DNA of 64,000 bases from Erinaceus europaeus (GCF_950295315.1 NC_080175.1:64629353-64693352); one strand, 5' to 3'. Numbered from the stretch's first letter, positions 1 to 12,000 are shown. Notes: generated by a model not told the origin, from the letters alone. A program made the numbers and translations.

Positions 1-77
1 CAATGTCATTCTGCTCTAGCGATGGTTCCTTTTGTTGTGCAGAAGCTTTTAAGTTTATTATAGTCCCACTAGTTTAT

Positions 78-190
78 GGTTTTTGTCTGTTTGTTTTACC
101 AGAGAACTGCACAGTTCTGGCTTATGGTGGTGGTGGGGATGGAATCTTGTACCTTTGGTGCCTCAAGCATGACAGTTTTTGTTTTTACTT
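78..190 (-). repeat. Fragment of a second SINE family
   Basis: Contains the block 'accagagaactgcacagttctggcttatgg' split by small changes, then 'cctcaagcatgacag'. The same block recurs at 42411-42541 and 42560-42662, so it is an interspersed repeat and not a gene. It looks like the reverse complement of an old tRNA-type SINE. Ends are approximate. Confidence 0.45.
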
Positions 191-324
191 TGAATAAAAA
201 TGTTGCTCTTTCCTTACCCTGTTTGGTTTAGTTTTCCTTGCAGTTAGACTTTATTCTTCAAAGGTGTTACCAAACTAAATATTAACCAAGTGTTCTGCCA
301 ATGTATTCTTCTATATATCTGATG

Positions 325-565
325 ACATAATGTCCATGTTTTTGATCCATTTGGACTTTACTTGTGCATGGAGATATGTGGTGGTCCAGTTTCATTCTTC
401 TGCATGTGTCAAATTAATTTTCCCAGCACCACTCTTTGAAAAGGCTGTCCTTTCTTCACTTGATGTTTTGAGCTCCCCTTGTCAAAAATCAACTGTGCAT
501 AGGTGTGGGGACTTATTTCTGGGCTCTCAGCTCTATTTCACTGGTTTATGTTTCTATTTTTGTTT
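325..565 (-). mobile_element. Old L1 fragment (ORF2 3' part, antisense)
   Basis: The text 'tttcccagcaccactctttgaaaagg' region followed by 'tgtgcataggtgtggggac' is the familiar reverse complement of the C-terminal part of mammalian L1 ORF2. The younger L1 here encodes the sense version near 11780-11900 ('aataaatggtgctgggaaaa'). It is diverged, has no usable reading frame and is 5' truncated. L1 identity is fairly sure; subfamily is not. Confidence 0.6.
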
Positions 566-896
566 CAAAACTAGGAAGTTTTGAGTGTTTAATATTACAT
601 TATGAATGTGTAATATATTTTGAGGTTATGAAGCATAAGGCATCTATTATTTCTATATTTTCTTTCTTTTTCTCATTATTGTTTTGGAAGCTATGGGTAT
701 TTTCCAGTTAAATATAGACTTTTGTAGTTTTTCCTTTGTTTCCTTAATGTGTTTCCTTTGCCATCGCAAAGGAACACAAAAACACCTATGCAAAGAGATC
801 AGTATAGATCTATATACACCTGCTTCATCAGCAAGACTTTTCTCTGAGTAAGTTCTGTGCTCTGGAGTATGAATCTTTTATCATTCTTTAAATAAA
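566..896. other. Unassigned stretch
   Basis: AT-rich sequence with no recognisable repeat, RNA gene or conserved reading frame. It may be a continuation of the old L1 fragment too decayed to read. Confidence 0.5.
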
Positions 897-1113
897 TGCA
901 TTAAAAATTTATTTATTTTCCTCTTTGTTGCCCTTGTTTTTATTGTTGTTGTAGTTATATTGTTGTTATTGATGCCATTTTTGTTAGACAGGACAGAGAG
1001 AAATGGAGAGAGGAGGGGAAGAGAGAGAGGGAGAAAGGGAGAAAGATAGACACCTGCAGACCTGCTTCACTGCTTGTGAAGTGACTCCCCTGCAGGTGGG
1101 GGGCAGGGGTCAT
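897..1113 (-). mobile_element. tRNA-derived hedgehog SINE, truncated
   Basis: Reverse complement of the window's main SINE: A/T tail with 'tgttgcccttg', 'gttgttattg' repeats, 'gacagagagaaatgg', the paired arms around 'gcttcactgcttgtgaagtg', and 'cctgcaggtgg'. It stops inside the body before the tRNA-like head, abutting a second copy at 1114. Either 5' truncation or interruption by the next copy would explain this. Confidence 0.85.
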
Positions 1114-1409
1114 TTTCTTTTTTTTAATATTTATTTATTCCCTTTTGTTGCCCTTGTCGTTTTAAGTTGTAGTTATTATTGTTGTTGATGTTGTTGGATA
1201 GGACAGGGAGAAATGGAGAGGTATGGGGAAGACAGAGAGGGTGAGAGAAAGATAGACACCTGCTGACCTGCTTCACTGGTTGTGAAGTGACTCCCCTGCA
1301 GATGGGGAGCCTGATGCTGGAACCAGGATCCTTAAGCTGGGTCATTGCACTTAGTGCCACCTGTGCTTAACACACTGAGCTTAACCCACTGCTCTACCAT
1401 CCGTCCGAC
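1114..1409 (-). mobile_element. tRNA-derived hedgehog SINE, near full length
   Basis: Tail at 1118-1140, body through 'gacctgcttcactggttgtgaagtg', and tRNA-like head ending near 'ctaccatccgtccgac'. It lies head-to-tail against the truncated copy at 897-1113 in the same orientation. Confidence 0.85.
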
Positions 1410-1740
1410 TACCATAAATACAATTTCTATACACTGTGAAAATTGAAATCAGGCTTCTCACTTCCCAAGATCAAGTCAACACTCAGCCTTTTGATATGCA
1501 CTTTTATCTCCAAAAAAGTTATACTTTTTGTAAAGATATATAAATAAAAAGAAATAAAATGTTACTCATGTTTTTGTATTATTTACATTCCTACAGAAAT
1601 TTTCTGAGACTGTGCCTAATTACAGAAATTTGGTTGTAATTTTATCTAGTTTTATCCTGTGAGAATTTTGTATAGAATAGTCTTATAAAAGAGAGCAATA
1701 AATCAGTGAAAACTACTTTTGAAAAAAAAATTTAAAGGAT
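1410..1740. other. Unassigned stretch
   Basis: AT-rich, no repeat or gene recognised. Confidence 0.5.
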
Positions 1741-2092
1741 AGGTTTTTTTTTTTTTTCTTCTAGAGCAATTGCTGGGGCTTGGGCTGGCACTCCAAATCT
1801 GCTTCTCTCCCTTCCTTCCTTCCTTCCTTCCTTCCTTCCTTCCTTCCTTCCTTCCTTCCTTCTTCCCTCCATCCCTCTGGCTCTCACTTCCTTCCTAGTA
1901 GACAGGGAAAAGAGAAATTGAGAGAGTGACAGAGGACAGAGAGACAAAAAGAGAGAGAGAAAGACACCTGCAGACCTATTTCACAGCTCCTGAAGCCCAA
2001 CCCATGCAAGTGGGGAGAGGGGGCTTGAACTTAGGTCCTTGCACTTGGTAATATGTTGCTTAAACAGGTGTGCCACTGCCCAACCCGCCTCC
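1741..2092 (-). mobile_element. SINE, long variant with internal microsatellite
   Basis: Has the long-variant block 'agcaattgctggggcttggg' at its left, a (TTCC)n tract, then the usual body ('gacacctgcagacc', 'cacagctcctgaag') and tRNA-like head ending 'ccactgcccaaccc'. The microsatellite replaces the segment where other copies carry a Py-rich or GTT-rich tract. Confidence 0.75.
1803..1862. repeat. (TTCC)n microsatellite
   Basis: About fifteen uninterrupted CCTT units inside the SINE at 1741-2092. The SINE at 30249-30551 carries a TTTC tract at the equivalent place. Confidence 0.95.
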
Positions 2093-2670
2093 CATTTACA
2101 TTTTTAAATGGAAACGCATTAACTGTGCCCTTCATTCTGAGATATGGCATAGGTGTCAAGATTTGGACAAATTTCAGTAGCTCCTATAAGAAAGAAATCT
2201 TTCCAGGCACCTTATACATGTGTTCTTTATATATTTATATTCATAACATAATATGACTGTATTTAAACTACAAATCCAATTCATTGTAACTTTATAAATG
2301 TGAGGCTTTCTCTAGAGCAAATTGCATTTAAGATTTATTTTGTATCAATATAAAATCAACACTATAAAATATCTTAAACACTGAAGACATTTCAACCCAA
2401 TTATCAGTGTGAGCATATCCAATATAAATTCCGTCATCATAACTACTTATTTGTCATTTCTATTCTTCAATGTCACTTCTCATTAATGCTTTGGCTCTGT
2501 TCCTGTCACTTGTGGACTTCTTCATTGCCATTTTACTTCATTAACTGGTTATTATCTAATTGCTATTTTATGCCAATGCTTGATTCATCAGCTTTTAATG
2601 TTCCCCTTAATTCACTTCTTTGTTCAAATGATGTGAGAGAAAATGTGTTCACATTGATCATTACAATTTT
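2093..2670. other. Unassigned stretch
   Basis: AT-rich unique-looking sequence. The only open frame of note runs into the following SINE and shows no protein-like composition. Confidence 0.5.
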
Positions 2671-2675
2671 GAAAT

Positions 2676-2981
2676 CTGGGTGTCGGCAGTGTCACACTCC
2701 ATTAAGCACACATAGTGCAAAGCTCAAGGACCCACTCAAGGATCAGGGTTCTAACCCCACTCCCCACTTGTATGGAGGTCGCTTTACAAGTGGTGAAGCA
2801 GGTCTACAGGTGTCTTTCTCTCCTCTGACTTCCCCTCCTCTCTGAGTTTCTCTCTGTCCTATCTAACAACAATAATAATGGCAACAACAACAATGGAAAA
2901 TTGATGGCCGCCAGGTGCAGTGAATTCATAATAAGTAAATGAGACCTAGGGATAACCCTAGAGGCAGAAAAAAAAAAAAAC
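2676..2981 (+). mobile_element. tRNA-derived SINE with A-rich tail
   Basis: Head 'gtcggcagtgtcacactcc' is a decayed tRNA-like box A region. Body follows with 'gaagcaggtctacaggtgtc', pyrimidine tract and 'ctctctgtcctatctaac'. The 3' part adds 'gggataaccctagagg' and ends in A12. The copy at 61105-61405 carries the same 3' extension. Confidence 0.8.
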
Positions 2982-3652
2982 TGAATTCTTGTATAGTGCA
3001 GACCAATTCTGATTCTTCCATGTTTTAGACAGCAAAACTAAGGACATAGAGCTTCATTCCTTTCAAACATCTTTCACTAAGACATTACTACTCTTTTGGT
3101 CAGTGTTTAAGTACAGTTACCTTCAAAGATACCTAAATGTAACCTTAATATGGCTGATTTAAAACTGTATATCACTTTTCACTTTTACCACTTTCTTGAA
3201 AGAATATATAGCCCCTTGTTCTCATATGAGACACACAACTACATTCCTCAGTGACAGTGGTAGAATTTTCCATGTCTTATTCCTTGAACTCAACAGTATT
3301 TTTTTCTTTCCCTCCTATTTTTGAGTACATAGTGGAAATTAAGTTAAGTACCCAAGGGCTTGAAGCAAAGCATCAGAAATGGGGAGAAGCTAGATGATTG
3401 AATTCAGTTTGAGTTAAAGAGATAAAAATGCAGTGAAAATGATCCAATAAATTTAAAAAACTATTCAATAAATAAATTTCTCACTTATAATGTTTTTATA
3501 TAGTTGTATAAATACTGTAGTGGACAATTACACAACAAGCACAAAATTATTGAGATGAAAATTATATGGAAGAGAGGGCATTATGACATTTCAGTTGAAT
3601 CTTTAAAATTATAGACTTTATTTCTTAGAAGAGTTTAAAATTTACTGAAAAA
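2982..3652. other. Unassigned stretch
   Basis: AT-rich sequence without recognisable repeats, RNA genes or coding potential. Confidence 0.5.
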
Positions 3653-4035
3653 GGGAGTCGGGCAGTTTCGCAGTGGGTTAAGCACACGGTGGGGCAAAGC
3701 ACAAGGACCTGTGTAAGGATCCCAGTTTGAGCCCCTGGCTCCTCACCTGTAGGGGAGCTCCACCCTTCTAGGGAAAGAGAGAGGCAGGCTGGGAGTATGG
3801 ATTAACCAGTCAACTCCCATGTTCAGGGAGGAAGCAATTACAGAAGCCTGACCTTCCACCTTCTGAGCCCCATAATGACTTTTGGTCCATACTCCCAGAG
3901 GGATAAAGAATAGGAAAACTATCAGGGGAGGGGATGGGATACGGAGATCTGGTGGTAGGAATTGTGTGGAGTTGTACCCCTTTTATCCTATGATTTTGTC
4001 AATGTTTCCTTTTTATAAATAAAAATATATAAAAA
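3653..4035 (+). mobile_element. Chimera: SINE head joined to L1 3' UTR tail
   Basis: The first ~105 bases are a typical SINE head: 'agtcgggcag', box-A-like 'tttcgcagtgggttaagcac', box-B-like 'agtttgagcccc', 'ctcacctgtagggg'. At about 3760 the sequence switches to the L1 3' UTR: 'ctagggaaagag', 'ctgggagtatgg', 'gaagcaattacagaag', 'ggaattgtgtgg', and an A/T-rich 3' tail. The switch is at the 5' arm of the SINE hairpin. It reads as one continuous transcript-like unit with a single 3' tail, suggesting a template switch during L1-mediated reverse transcription. I could not find a clear TSD, so a secondary deletion between adjacent repeats is also possible. Confidence 0.75.
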
Positions 4036-4337
4036 ATATCAGTAGTTAGGCTTCATTTATGAGGATCACACACATAGCTTTCTGCTTCATCACTTTGTTA
4101 ACAAGCATTCACAAGCAGACTCAGAATGTTCTCAACAAACAGGAACAAACTGGGGCCTCTCCTAGGAAATGCTAGCACTGTCAAAGCAAATCTAAATGAT
4201 ATATCTGAGCATATTCTAGTCTTTGCTCCCACCAAAGAAAACCTTGAATTAAAAAAAAAAAACTTAAGATTTTTACCTTCTTTTAAAAAGTAACTTATTT
4301 AACTAGTGATATGAAAGTTCCACATGAGAAACAGAAG

Positions 4338-4437
4338 CCAGAGCACCAGTATGGTACATGTAGCATCCAGGTTCAAACCAGAATTCTCAAGCATTAAAGT
4401 CTAATATTCTACCACTTACACATTTTCCCCAGCCATG
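4338..4437 (-). repeat. Old SINE fragment
   Basis: 'agccagagcaccagtatgg', 'ggttcaaaccagaattctc' and 'ttccccagcc' match the reverse-complement layout of an old tRNA-type SINE. Highly diverged. Confidence 0.5.
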
Positions 4438-4659
4438 TAGAATATTTACTTTCTAAATATCATCTAATATCATTAACTTCTCTTTTTATCTTTTCTGTTT
4501 CTCCTGATTTCAATAAATTCTAATGTGGCTTTTGATAGCAAGATTTAAAAAAAAAAAACTAGAAACTATTTTTATATTATTAAATGAATGGAAATGGTCT
4601 TCCTCATTTCATCTTTACACTCAAGCCACTAATTTTCTTCTTTAATAAGTATATTCTTG

Positions 4660-4885
4660 GGGCCAGGCAGTGGTGTACCTGGCTAAGTGCACATGTTAGC
4701 ATGCACAAGGATTAAGATCCAACCCCTAGCCCCCACATGCAGGGCAAAGACTTTATGAGTGGTGAAGTAGGACTACAGGTATCTCTCAGCCCCTTTCTCC
4801 CTCTCTATCCCCCTTCACTATCAATTTATATATGTCCTATCAAATAATAAATAAATTAATTAATTAATAAATATTTAAAACACTT
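4660..4885 (+). mobile_element. Diverged tRNA-derived SINE
   Basis: Reads 'ggggccaggcagtggtgtac', 'gtggtgaagtaggactacag', a pyrimidine tract, 'tgtcctatcaaataataaat' and an A/T tail. Same plan as the main SINE but an older subfamily. Confidence 0.75.
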
Positions 4886-5237
4886 AATTTAAAATGTAAA
4901 TAAAATAACTTTCTTCTCTGGGAATATTCCACTAGACTCATGGGACAAATACCGTCCATTCATCATTTTGCTATTTAATTTTCTAGCCCACCATTTTTAA
5001 ATGGATAAATAAAGATTTCTGTTCCCTGATTTCTTCCTCTAATGCTGAACTTTTAAGTACTAAATGTATATCTTTCCTGTGATCTCTGTCTATACCTATT
5101 AATTAGTGCTTTTCAGAAACCCCCTATTGATATCAAATCTTTTATCTATATTCTACACTCCACATAATTTGTCTTCATTGTCCTTACCACTAGTTTAATC
5201 ACATATAAAATGCTATTCCTCTTTTCAGTTTGAAAAA

Positions 5238-5278
5238 AAAATATATATATATATATATGTACACACACATATATATAT
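5238..5278. repeat. (AT)n/(AC)n microsatellite
   Basis: Runs of alternating AT, a short ACACAC stretch, then AT again. Confidence 0.9.
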
Positions 5279-5364
5279 CTTGTAGAATGCAACTATCAAT
5301 ATTTAGTGAATTAAATAATTTTAACTTTATTTTTTAATTTTTGTATTAATTTTTCTTTTTAAAG

Positions 5365-5568
5365 CTTTTTTATTAATTATTGGATAGTGAAAGAGAGAAA
5401 TTGAGAGACGAGGGGAAGATAAGGAGAGAGACAGAGCACTGCTACACTGCCTATGAAAGATTCCCCCATACAGGTGGATAAACAGGGGCTCCAACTGTGA
5501 TACTTACACCGATCCTTGTGCTGTGTATCATGTGTGCTTAACCCATTGTGCTACCGCCCAAACCCCTG
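5365..5568 (-). mobile_element. Diverged SINE
   Basis: 'attggatagtgaaagagag', 'tacaggtggataaacagggg' and 'gcttaacccattgtgctacc' give the reverse-complement body and tRNA-like head. Confidence 0.75.
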
Positions 5569-5729
5569 AATAAAATAATTAAAAATGATTAATACTACAA
5601 AATATGTAATACCAAATATATAATCATATAAGATATTAAATATCTTGGGAAAATTAAATGACTCAAATATGTTTCAAACAAGAGTTATGGTTCACTCTAA
5701 ATCTGTTTCCTTGTTATTTCTTCTTTTAA

Positions 5730-5923
5730 TACTACTTATTTGTTTTTTACAGAGACAGAGAAAAATTGAAAGGCAAGGGGGAGAAAACAGTGGAGAGAGT
5801 GAAACTTGCAACAATGTTTGACCACCAGTGAAGCTTTCCCTCTTCATGTGGACACTGGGGCTTGAACCTGTGTCCTGATTTACTGTAATGTGTTTGTCAG
5901 GTTCTAACACTCATCCCCCTTTT
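5730..5923 (-). mobile_element. Old SINE
   Basis: 'acagagacagagaaaaattg', 'accagtgaagctttccc' and 'ggggcttgaacctgtgtcc' give the old-subfamily SINE in antisense. Head is decayed. Confidence 0.65.
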
Positions 5924-5925
5924 CC

Positions 5926-6402
5926 TGTTATGTAATGTATCACCATTAGTTCAGATACAGTGGATTAAGCTCCATCATATACCTCAGACCCCAGAAAAGA
6001 GAAATTCCAAACTATATGGCCTTTGATATCCATGTTATCTCTGTCTCACCCTACTGGTTTAACCCCTGTGTTTCTCTCAAATATCTTTGGATAATTAAGT
6101 TCCTTGCATCATAGAGAATAACTGTCTTGTATCTCATCAATTCTTGTCATACCAGCCCCCTACCATAGGGGCAAGCTGACCTTTAAGAAACCTGTAATTT
6201 CTGACATATTTGAATAATGTCTTTTGTTTGGTTTTCTATTTAAACTCATGTCCACCTGCCAATAAACGAGATTTGAGAGTCCCTCCATTCTCCCCGGTGT
6301 CTCTTGTCTGTCTTCGCGTCTTCCCTTGAAGGAGTGAGAGAGAGCTGGTCAGGTTTGCCTTCCAGCTGGACCCCACCTCACGTGAACGCCGGCAGCCCTA
6401 CA
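5926..6402 (+). mobile_element. Probable solo LTR of an endogenous retrovirus
   Basis: Starts TGTTATG and ends CCTACA. It has a polyadenylation signal in 'ccaataaacgag' near 6261 and a C/T-rich U5-like stretch ('gtgtctcttgtctgtc') with several CpGs rare in the surroundings. No gag, pol or env sequence is adjacent, so it would be a solo LTR. I found no clean TSD, so the left boundary is tentative. Confidence 0.6.
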
Positions 6403-6719
6403 TCTAATTTTTGTGGATAAAAGATAACATACATACATATATACATTCAAACATGCAAAACTCATAGAATATACATAATGAGTGTATTTTTCTGGAGTAA
6501 TCTAATTATAACTTTACTTAGGTAATTCTCTAGAGTTTAGGAGCCTGATAAAATAAAATAAAAAAGAAGCTGCTAGTGGCTTGAGCTCTGACCACATCTC
6601 CTGGAAACAGTAGGATTTTCTGCCTTTAGTAGGCCAGTCAATAAGGGGTCCTAGCATTGACACTAAGGAGGTGACTATAACTTAATTTGGGTTAAGAATT
6701 AGAGTAGGAAAAAAGGGGA
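6403..6719. other. Unassigned; may include the L1 5' end
   Basis: No repeat recognised. The true 5' end of the downstream L1 could lie here, because its 5' UTR has no sharp left border. Confidence 0.4.
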
Positions 6720-6894
6720 AAATTTTTTTTTCCTTTTAATTTTTAAGCATACCTCCTCCCCCGTGGCCCCCCCAACCAGTCCCTGGGGACCAAATCCTAG
6801 CAGGCTCCCCTGCTGAGCTTCTGTCTTTACCAAATTCCTATCCTACCAGGGAGTATCATTCATTCTAAGTCTATACCCTTCTGAAACCTCTGGC

Positions 6895-7900
6895 CTTTTT
6901 CTTTCTAAGTATCCAACCCCCCCATCTCACTCCTCATAGCTAATTAAATAATTATAAATAAATAAATTTTTTAAAAAAACCTTTCACTGCTCTTTTATGA
7001 CTGTTCTTTTCTTATCTTTTTCTTTTCTCTCTCTCTTTCTTTTTTTTTCTCTTTTCCTCATTATTGTCATCCTTTCTTCCTTAATCCTACAGCTTCCAAA
7101 GCCACAGCCCCCAGCCCACAGCCCCCACACCACCAAACAGTGTGCTTTTTTGAATTCACTAATACACATTTGGGAATTATTTTGGGGAAGAATTCTGACT
7201 CAGTGTGGACTCTCACTGCGAGTGTCTCTGCTCAAATTCCCTTCCTCCTTTAGCCACCCCTAGAATATACAGTGGATAGTAGATTTGCATAACTGTCTAT
7301 TTCAACTATCCTTGTCTAGTCCTGAGGTTTTATTTTATTATTTTTCTCATTGTTAACACTCAGCTGCCTCTGATCACAAGGTCTAAGGTAATCTAGGACA
7401 GGGTTTTAGCATATATTTCAGTGCTAGGGTAGTGGGCATCTTATCTATTGTGTGAGGAACTTGTATCCTTAATCCTACCTCCTCTACCCTCCCTCCCCAT
7501 CCTAGCTAATCAAAAAAATTAAATTAAAAATAAACTAATAAAAAAACCTTTCCTTTCACTGCTCTTTAATTATAGCTCTTTTTCTTATCTTTTCCCTTTT
7601 CTCTCTCTTGTCTCTTCTTTCTTTTTCTTTTTTTTTTTTTTTATCTTGTCATATACTTCTTCCTTCCATCTTCTTTGCCTTTCTGAATTTGTGAACTATT
7701 TTGGGGAAGAAATCTGACTCAGAGTGGACTCTCTATGTGTGTATCTCTGCTCTAGTTCCCTTTCCCCTCTTGTTACACCTAGAATATACAATGGATAGCA
7801 TAACTGTCTATTCTTGCTATCCCATCTTTCTTTTCGCTTTATTATTCACTGGGATTCGGTTACTAATCTTTCATGGACTGGAGAAATTGTTTGGCTAACT
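6895..7900 (+). promoter_or_regulatory. L1 5' UTR with two tandem ~0.55-kb repeat units
   Basis: The string 'ctttcactgctcttt' at 6981 recurs at 7554. 'attttggggaagaa' at 7179 recurs at 7698, each followed by a near copy of 'ctgactcag.gtggactctc'. 'cctagaatatacagtggata' at 7259 recurs at about 7779. The two units are diverged and offset by about 520-570 bases. Tandem 5' UTR monomers act as promoter units in mouse L1; the same role here is inference. Confidence 0.7.
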
Positions 7901-8059
7901 GGTAACAATTAAACTGCTTCAATACTTGCTTCAGTTGCTACTGTAATTCCTGAGGTTGGTGAGTGCAATTGTCATAAAGGTATTTAATACAGTGTTGCTT
8001 GTACTCAAGACACAACAACTGAGGAACAACAGAGCATATAAAAAAAAACAAACACATAA

Positions 8060-8970
8060 ATGAAAAAAATGGGTAGATCAAAAACAAATAAAACTGCTAT
8101 TCCAATGCATGAAGACAAGAGCCCAGAAGAAACTACAAATCAGCCAGAAGTAACCATAGATAAGAAAAGTATGCAAGCAATAATAAACTTATTAATCACA
8201 GAAATGAAAACAACATTGGAGGAAAGGAATGGCAGTAGTAGGGAAGCAACAGTTGAGACCCACAAGGAAAATACTGATTATCTTGAGGCAATTAGAAAAC
8301 TGAAAGCTGAAATAGCTGTAATGAAGAAAGAAGCTGAGGCAAGGGAAAGCAGACTAACAGAATTAGTCAGACAGAGGATGAGTTAGAGAAAACTAAGAAA
8401 GAGGTGAAAGAGCTTAAAAAGAGATTGAGAGACACTGAAAACAACAACAGTGACATATGGGATGATCTCAAAAGAAGTAACATTCGAGTAATTGGCATGC
8501 CAGAGGAAGAAAGAGAGGAAGGGGAAGCAAACATTCTAGAGGAAATAATAGAAGAAAAATTCCCAGACCTGAATAACAGAAAGGACATCAAGATTCAAGA
8601 GGCCCAGAGAGTACCACACAGAATCAACCAAGACCTGAAGACACCAAGACACATCACAGTCACAATGAGAAGAAGTAAGGATAAAGAAAGGATCCTAAAG
8701 GCTGCAAGAGAGAAATAAAAAGTCACATACAAGGGAAAACCCATAAGATTATCTGCAGACTTCTCCACTCAAACACTAAAAGCCAGAAGGGAATGGCAAG
8801 ATATCTATCGAGCCCTGAATGAAAAAGAGTTTCAACCAAGGATAATATATCCTGCTAGACTTTCATTCAAACTAGATGGAGGGATCAAAACCTTCTTAGA
8901 TAAACAACAGTTAAAGGAGGCAACCATCACCAAACCGGCCCTGAAAGAGTTTCTAAAGGAACTCTTATAA
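8060..8970 (+). pseudogene. L1 ORF1 (RNA-binding chaperone protein), broken
   Basis: Encodes the L1 ORF1 protein, which coats L1 RNA as a trimer. The ATG at 8060 follows an A-rich stretch. Residues about 1-105 are polar and helical with heptad-like 'LEAIRKLKAEIAVMKKEAEA' (coiled coil). A frameshift near 8370 moves reading to the frame of 8404, where 'DLKRSNIRVIGMPE' marks the RRM-like domain. A TAA at 8716-8718 interrupts it. Beyond the stop the same frame continues with the C-terminal domain ('ARREWQDIYRALNEK', 'PARLSF') to the natural stop at 8968-8970. Family identity is certain; the copy is defective. Confidence 0.9.
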
Positions 8971-9049
8971 ACAAGAACATCACTATAATACTTGCAATAT
9001 AACAGAGCAAACAATTTTTCTTTTAACGATGGCACTACAATAAATTAAA

Positions 9050-12000
9050 TCCATAATATAAATAAATGTCAATGGCTTAAACTCACCCATCAAAAGGCAC
9101 AGGGTCAGAAAACATAACCCAACCATATGCTGCTTGCAAAAATCCCATCTGTGACAACAAGATAAACACAGACTTAAAGTGAAAGGATGGAAAACTATCG
9201 TACAGGCTAACGGACCACAAAAAAGGGCAGGAACAGCCATTCTCATCTCTGACATGATAGATTTTAAATTAAATAAAGTAATAAAAGATAGGCAAGGACA
9301 TTACATAATGATTAGAGGATCAATCAGCCAAGAAAACTTAACAATTATTAACATCTATGCACCCAATGAGGGACCATCTAAATACATTAAGCACCTACTG
9401 AAAGAATTTCAAAAATACATCAGTAGTAATACAATAATAGAGGGAGACTTCAATACCCCACTCTCACACTTAGACAGATCAACAAAGCAGAGAACCAATA
9501 AAGATACAAGAGAATTGAATGAAGACATGGACAAACTAGGCCTCCTGGACATTTTCAGAGTCCTTCACCCAAAAAAACTGGAATACACCTTCTTTTCAAA
9601 TCCACATAACACATACTCAAGGATAGACCACATGTTAGGCCACAAAGACAGCATCAATAAATTCAAGAGCATTGAAATCATCCCAAGTATCTTCTCAGAC
9701 CACAGTGGAGTAAAACTAACATTTAACAACAAAAAGAAAATTATTAAAAGTCACAGAATTTAGAAACTAAACAACATACTCCTTAAAAACCACTGGGTCA
9801 GAGACTCACTCAAGCAGGAAATTCAAATGTTCCTGGAAACAAATGAAAATGAAGACACAACTATCAAAATATTTGGGACACAGCTAAAACAGTACTGAGA
9901 GGGAAACTTATAGCCATATAATCACATATTAAACACCAAGAAGCTCAAATGAACGACCTTACTGCACAACTCAAGGACTTAGAGGAAGAGGAACAAAGGA
10001 ACCCTAAAGCAACCAGAAGGACAGAAATCACTCAAGTTAGAGCAGAAATAAACAACATCGAAATTAAAAGAACCATACAAAAGATCAATGAAGCCAAATG
10101 TTGGTTCTTTGAAAGATTAAACAAAATTGACAACCCCCTAGCCAGACTCACCAAACAAAAAAAGATAGAAGACTCAAATTATAGAATTGTAAACGATGGA
10201 GGAGATATCACAACTGACACCACAGAAATCCAGAGAATCCTGCGAAATTTCTATGAAGAACTATATGCCACCAAGCTAGAGAATCTGCAAGAAATGGAAC
10301 ATTTCCTAGAGGCATATGCCCTTCTAAAACTGAACCAAGATGAACTACAAAATCTAAATTCACCAATCACAGACAAAGAAATTGAAACCATTATTAAGAA
10401 TCTCCCCAAGAACAAAAGCCCTGGACCAGATGGCTTCACAAACGAATTCTACAAAATTTTCAGAAAACAGTTAGTACGCATACTTCTTAAGCTTTTCCAT
10501 AAGATTGAAGCAACAGGAATACTCCCTTCCACCTTCTATGAAGCTAACATCACCCTGATACCAAAAGCTGATAGGGACAGAACAAAAAAGGAAAACTACA
10601 CACCAATATCTCTGATGAACATAGATGTCAAAATATTAAACAAGATCCTGGCCAACCAGAAACAGCAACATATCAAAAAGATTGTTCATCACGACCAAGT
10701 GGGATTCATCCCAGGAATGCAAGGCTGGTTCAACATCCATATGTCAATCAATGTCATTCAACACATCAATAAAAGCAAAGCCAAAAACCACATGATTATC
10801 TCAATAGATGCAGAGAAAGCCTTTGACAAAATCCAACGCCCTTTCAGGCTCAAAATTCTATAAAAAATAGGAATAGATGGGGTATTCCTCAAGATAGTGG
10901 AGTCTATATATAGCAAGCCTACAGCTAACATCATTCTCAATAGACAGAAGCTGAAAGCATTCCCCCTCAGATCGGGGACTAGACAGGGCTGTCCACTATC
11001 ACCATTACTCTTCAACATAGTATTGGAAGTTCTTACCAAGCAATCAGGCAAGAGAAAGAAATAAAAGTAATACAGATTAGAAGGGAAGAAGTCAAGCTCT
11101 CACTATTTACAGATGATATGATAGTATACATAGAAAAACCTAAAGAATCCAGCAGAAAACTACTGGAAGTTATTAGGCAATATATGAAGGTATCAGGCTA
11201 CAAAATCAATGTACAAAAATCAGTGGCATTTCTTTATGCAAACAGTAAATCTGAAGAAGAAGACATCCAGAAATCACTCCCATTTACTGTTTCAGCAAAA
11301 TCAATCAAATACCTAGGAATAAAGTTGAAAGAAAAAGTGAAAGACTTGTATGCTGAAAACTATGAGTCGCTAATCAAGGAAATAGAAACTGATACCAAGA
11401 AATGGAAAGATATCCCATGCTCATGGATTGGAAGAATAAATATCATCAAAATGAATATTCTCTCCAGAGCCATATACAAATTTAATGCAATACCCATCAA
11501 AGTTCCACCAAGCTTCTTTAAGAGAATAGAACAAACACTGCAATCATTTATCTGGAACCTGAAAACACCTAGAATTACCAAAACCATCTTGAGGAAAAGA
11601 AACAGAAATGGAGGCATAACACTCACAGACCTTAAACTATATTATAAAGCCATCATCATCAAAACAGCATGGTACTGGAACAAAAATAGGCACACAGTCC
11701 AGTGGAACAGAATTGAAAGCCCAGAAATAAATCCCAACACCTATGGGCATCTAATCTTTGATAAGGGGGGCCAAAGGATTAAATGGAAAAAGGAGGCTCT
11801 CTTCAATAAATGGTGCTGGGAAAACTGGATTGTAACATGCAGAAGAATGAAATTGAACCATCTCACCAGAAACAAAAATCAGCTCCAAATGGATCAAAGA
11901 CCTAGATGTCAGACCAGAAATAATCAAATACTTAGAGGAAAACATTGTTAAAACACTTTCCCACCTACACCTCAAGGACATCTTTGATGAATCAAACCCA

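Noticed and set aside
1803..1862. Direct repeats that could suggest a CRISPR-like array
   Set aside because: A simple 4-base microsatellite inside a SINE in a mammalian genome.
2486..2845. 119-residue open frame
   Set aside because: Half of it is SINE sequence and the rest shows no protein-like pattern.
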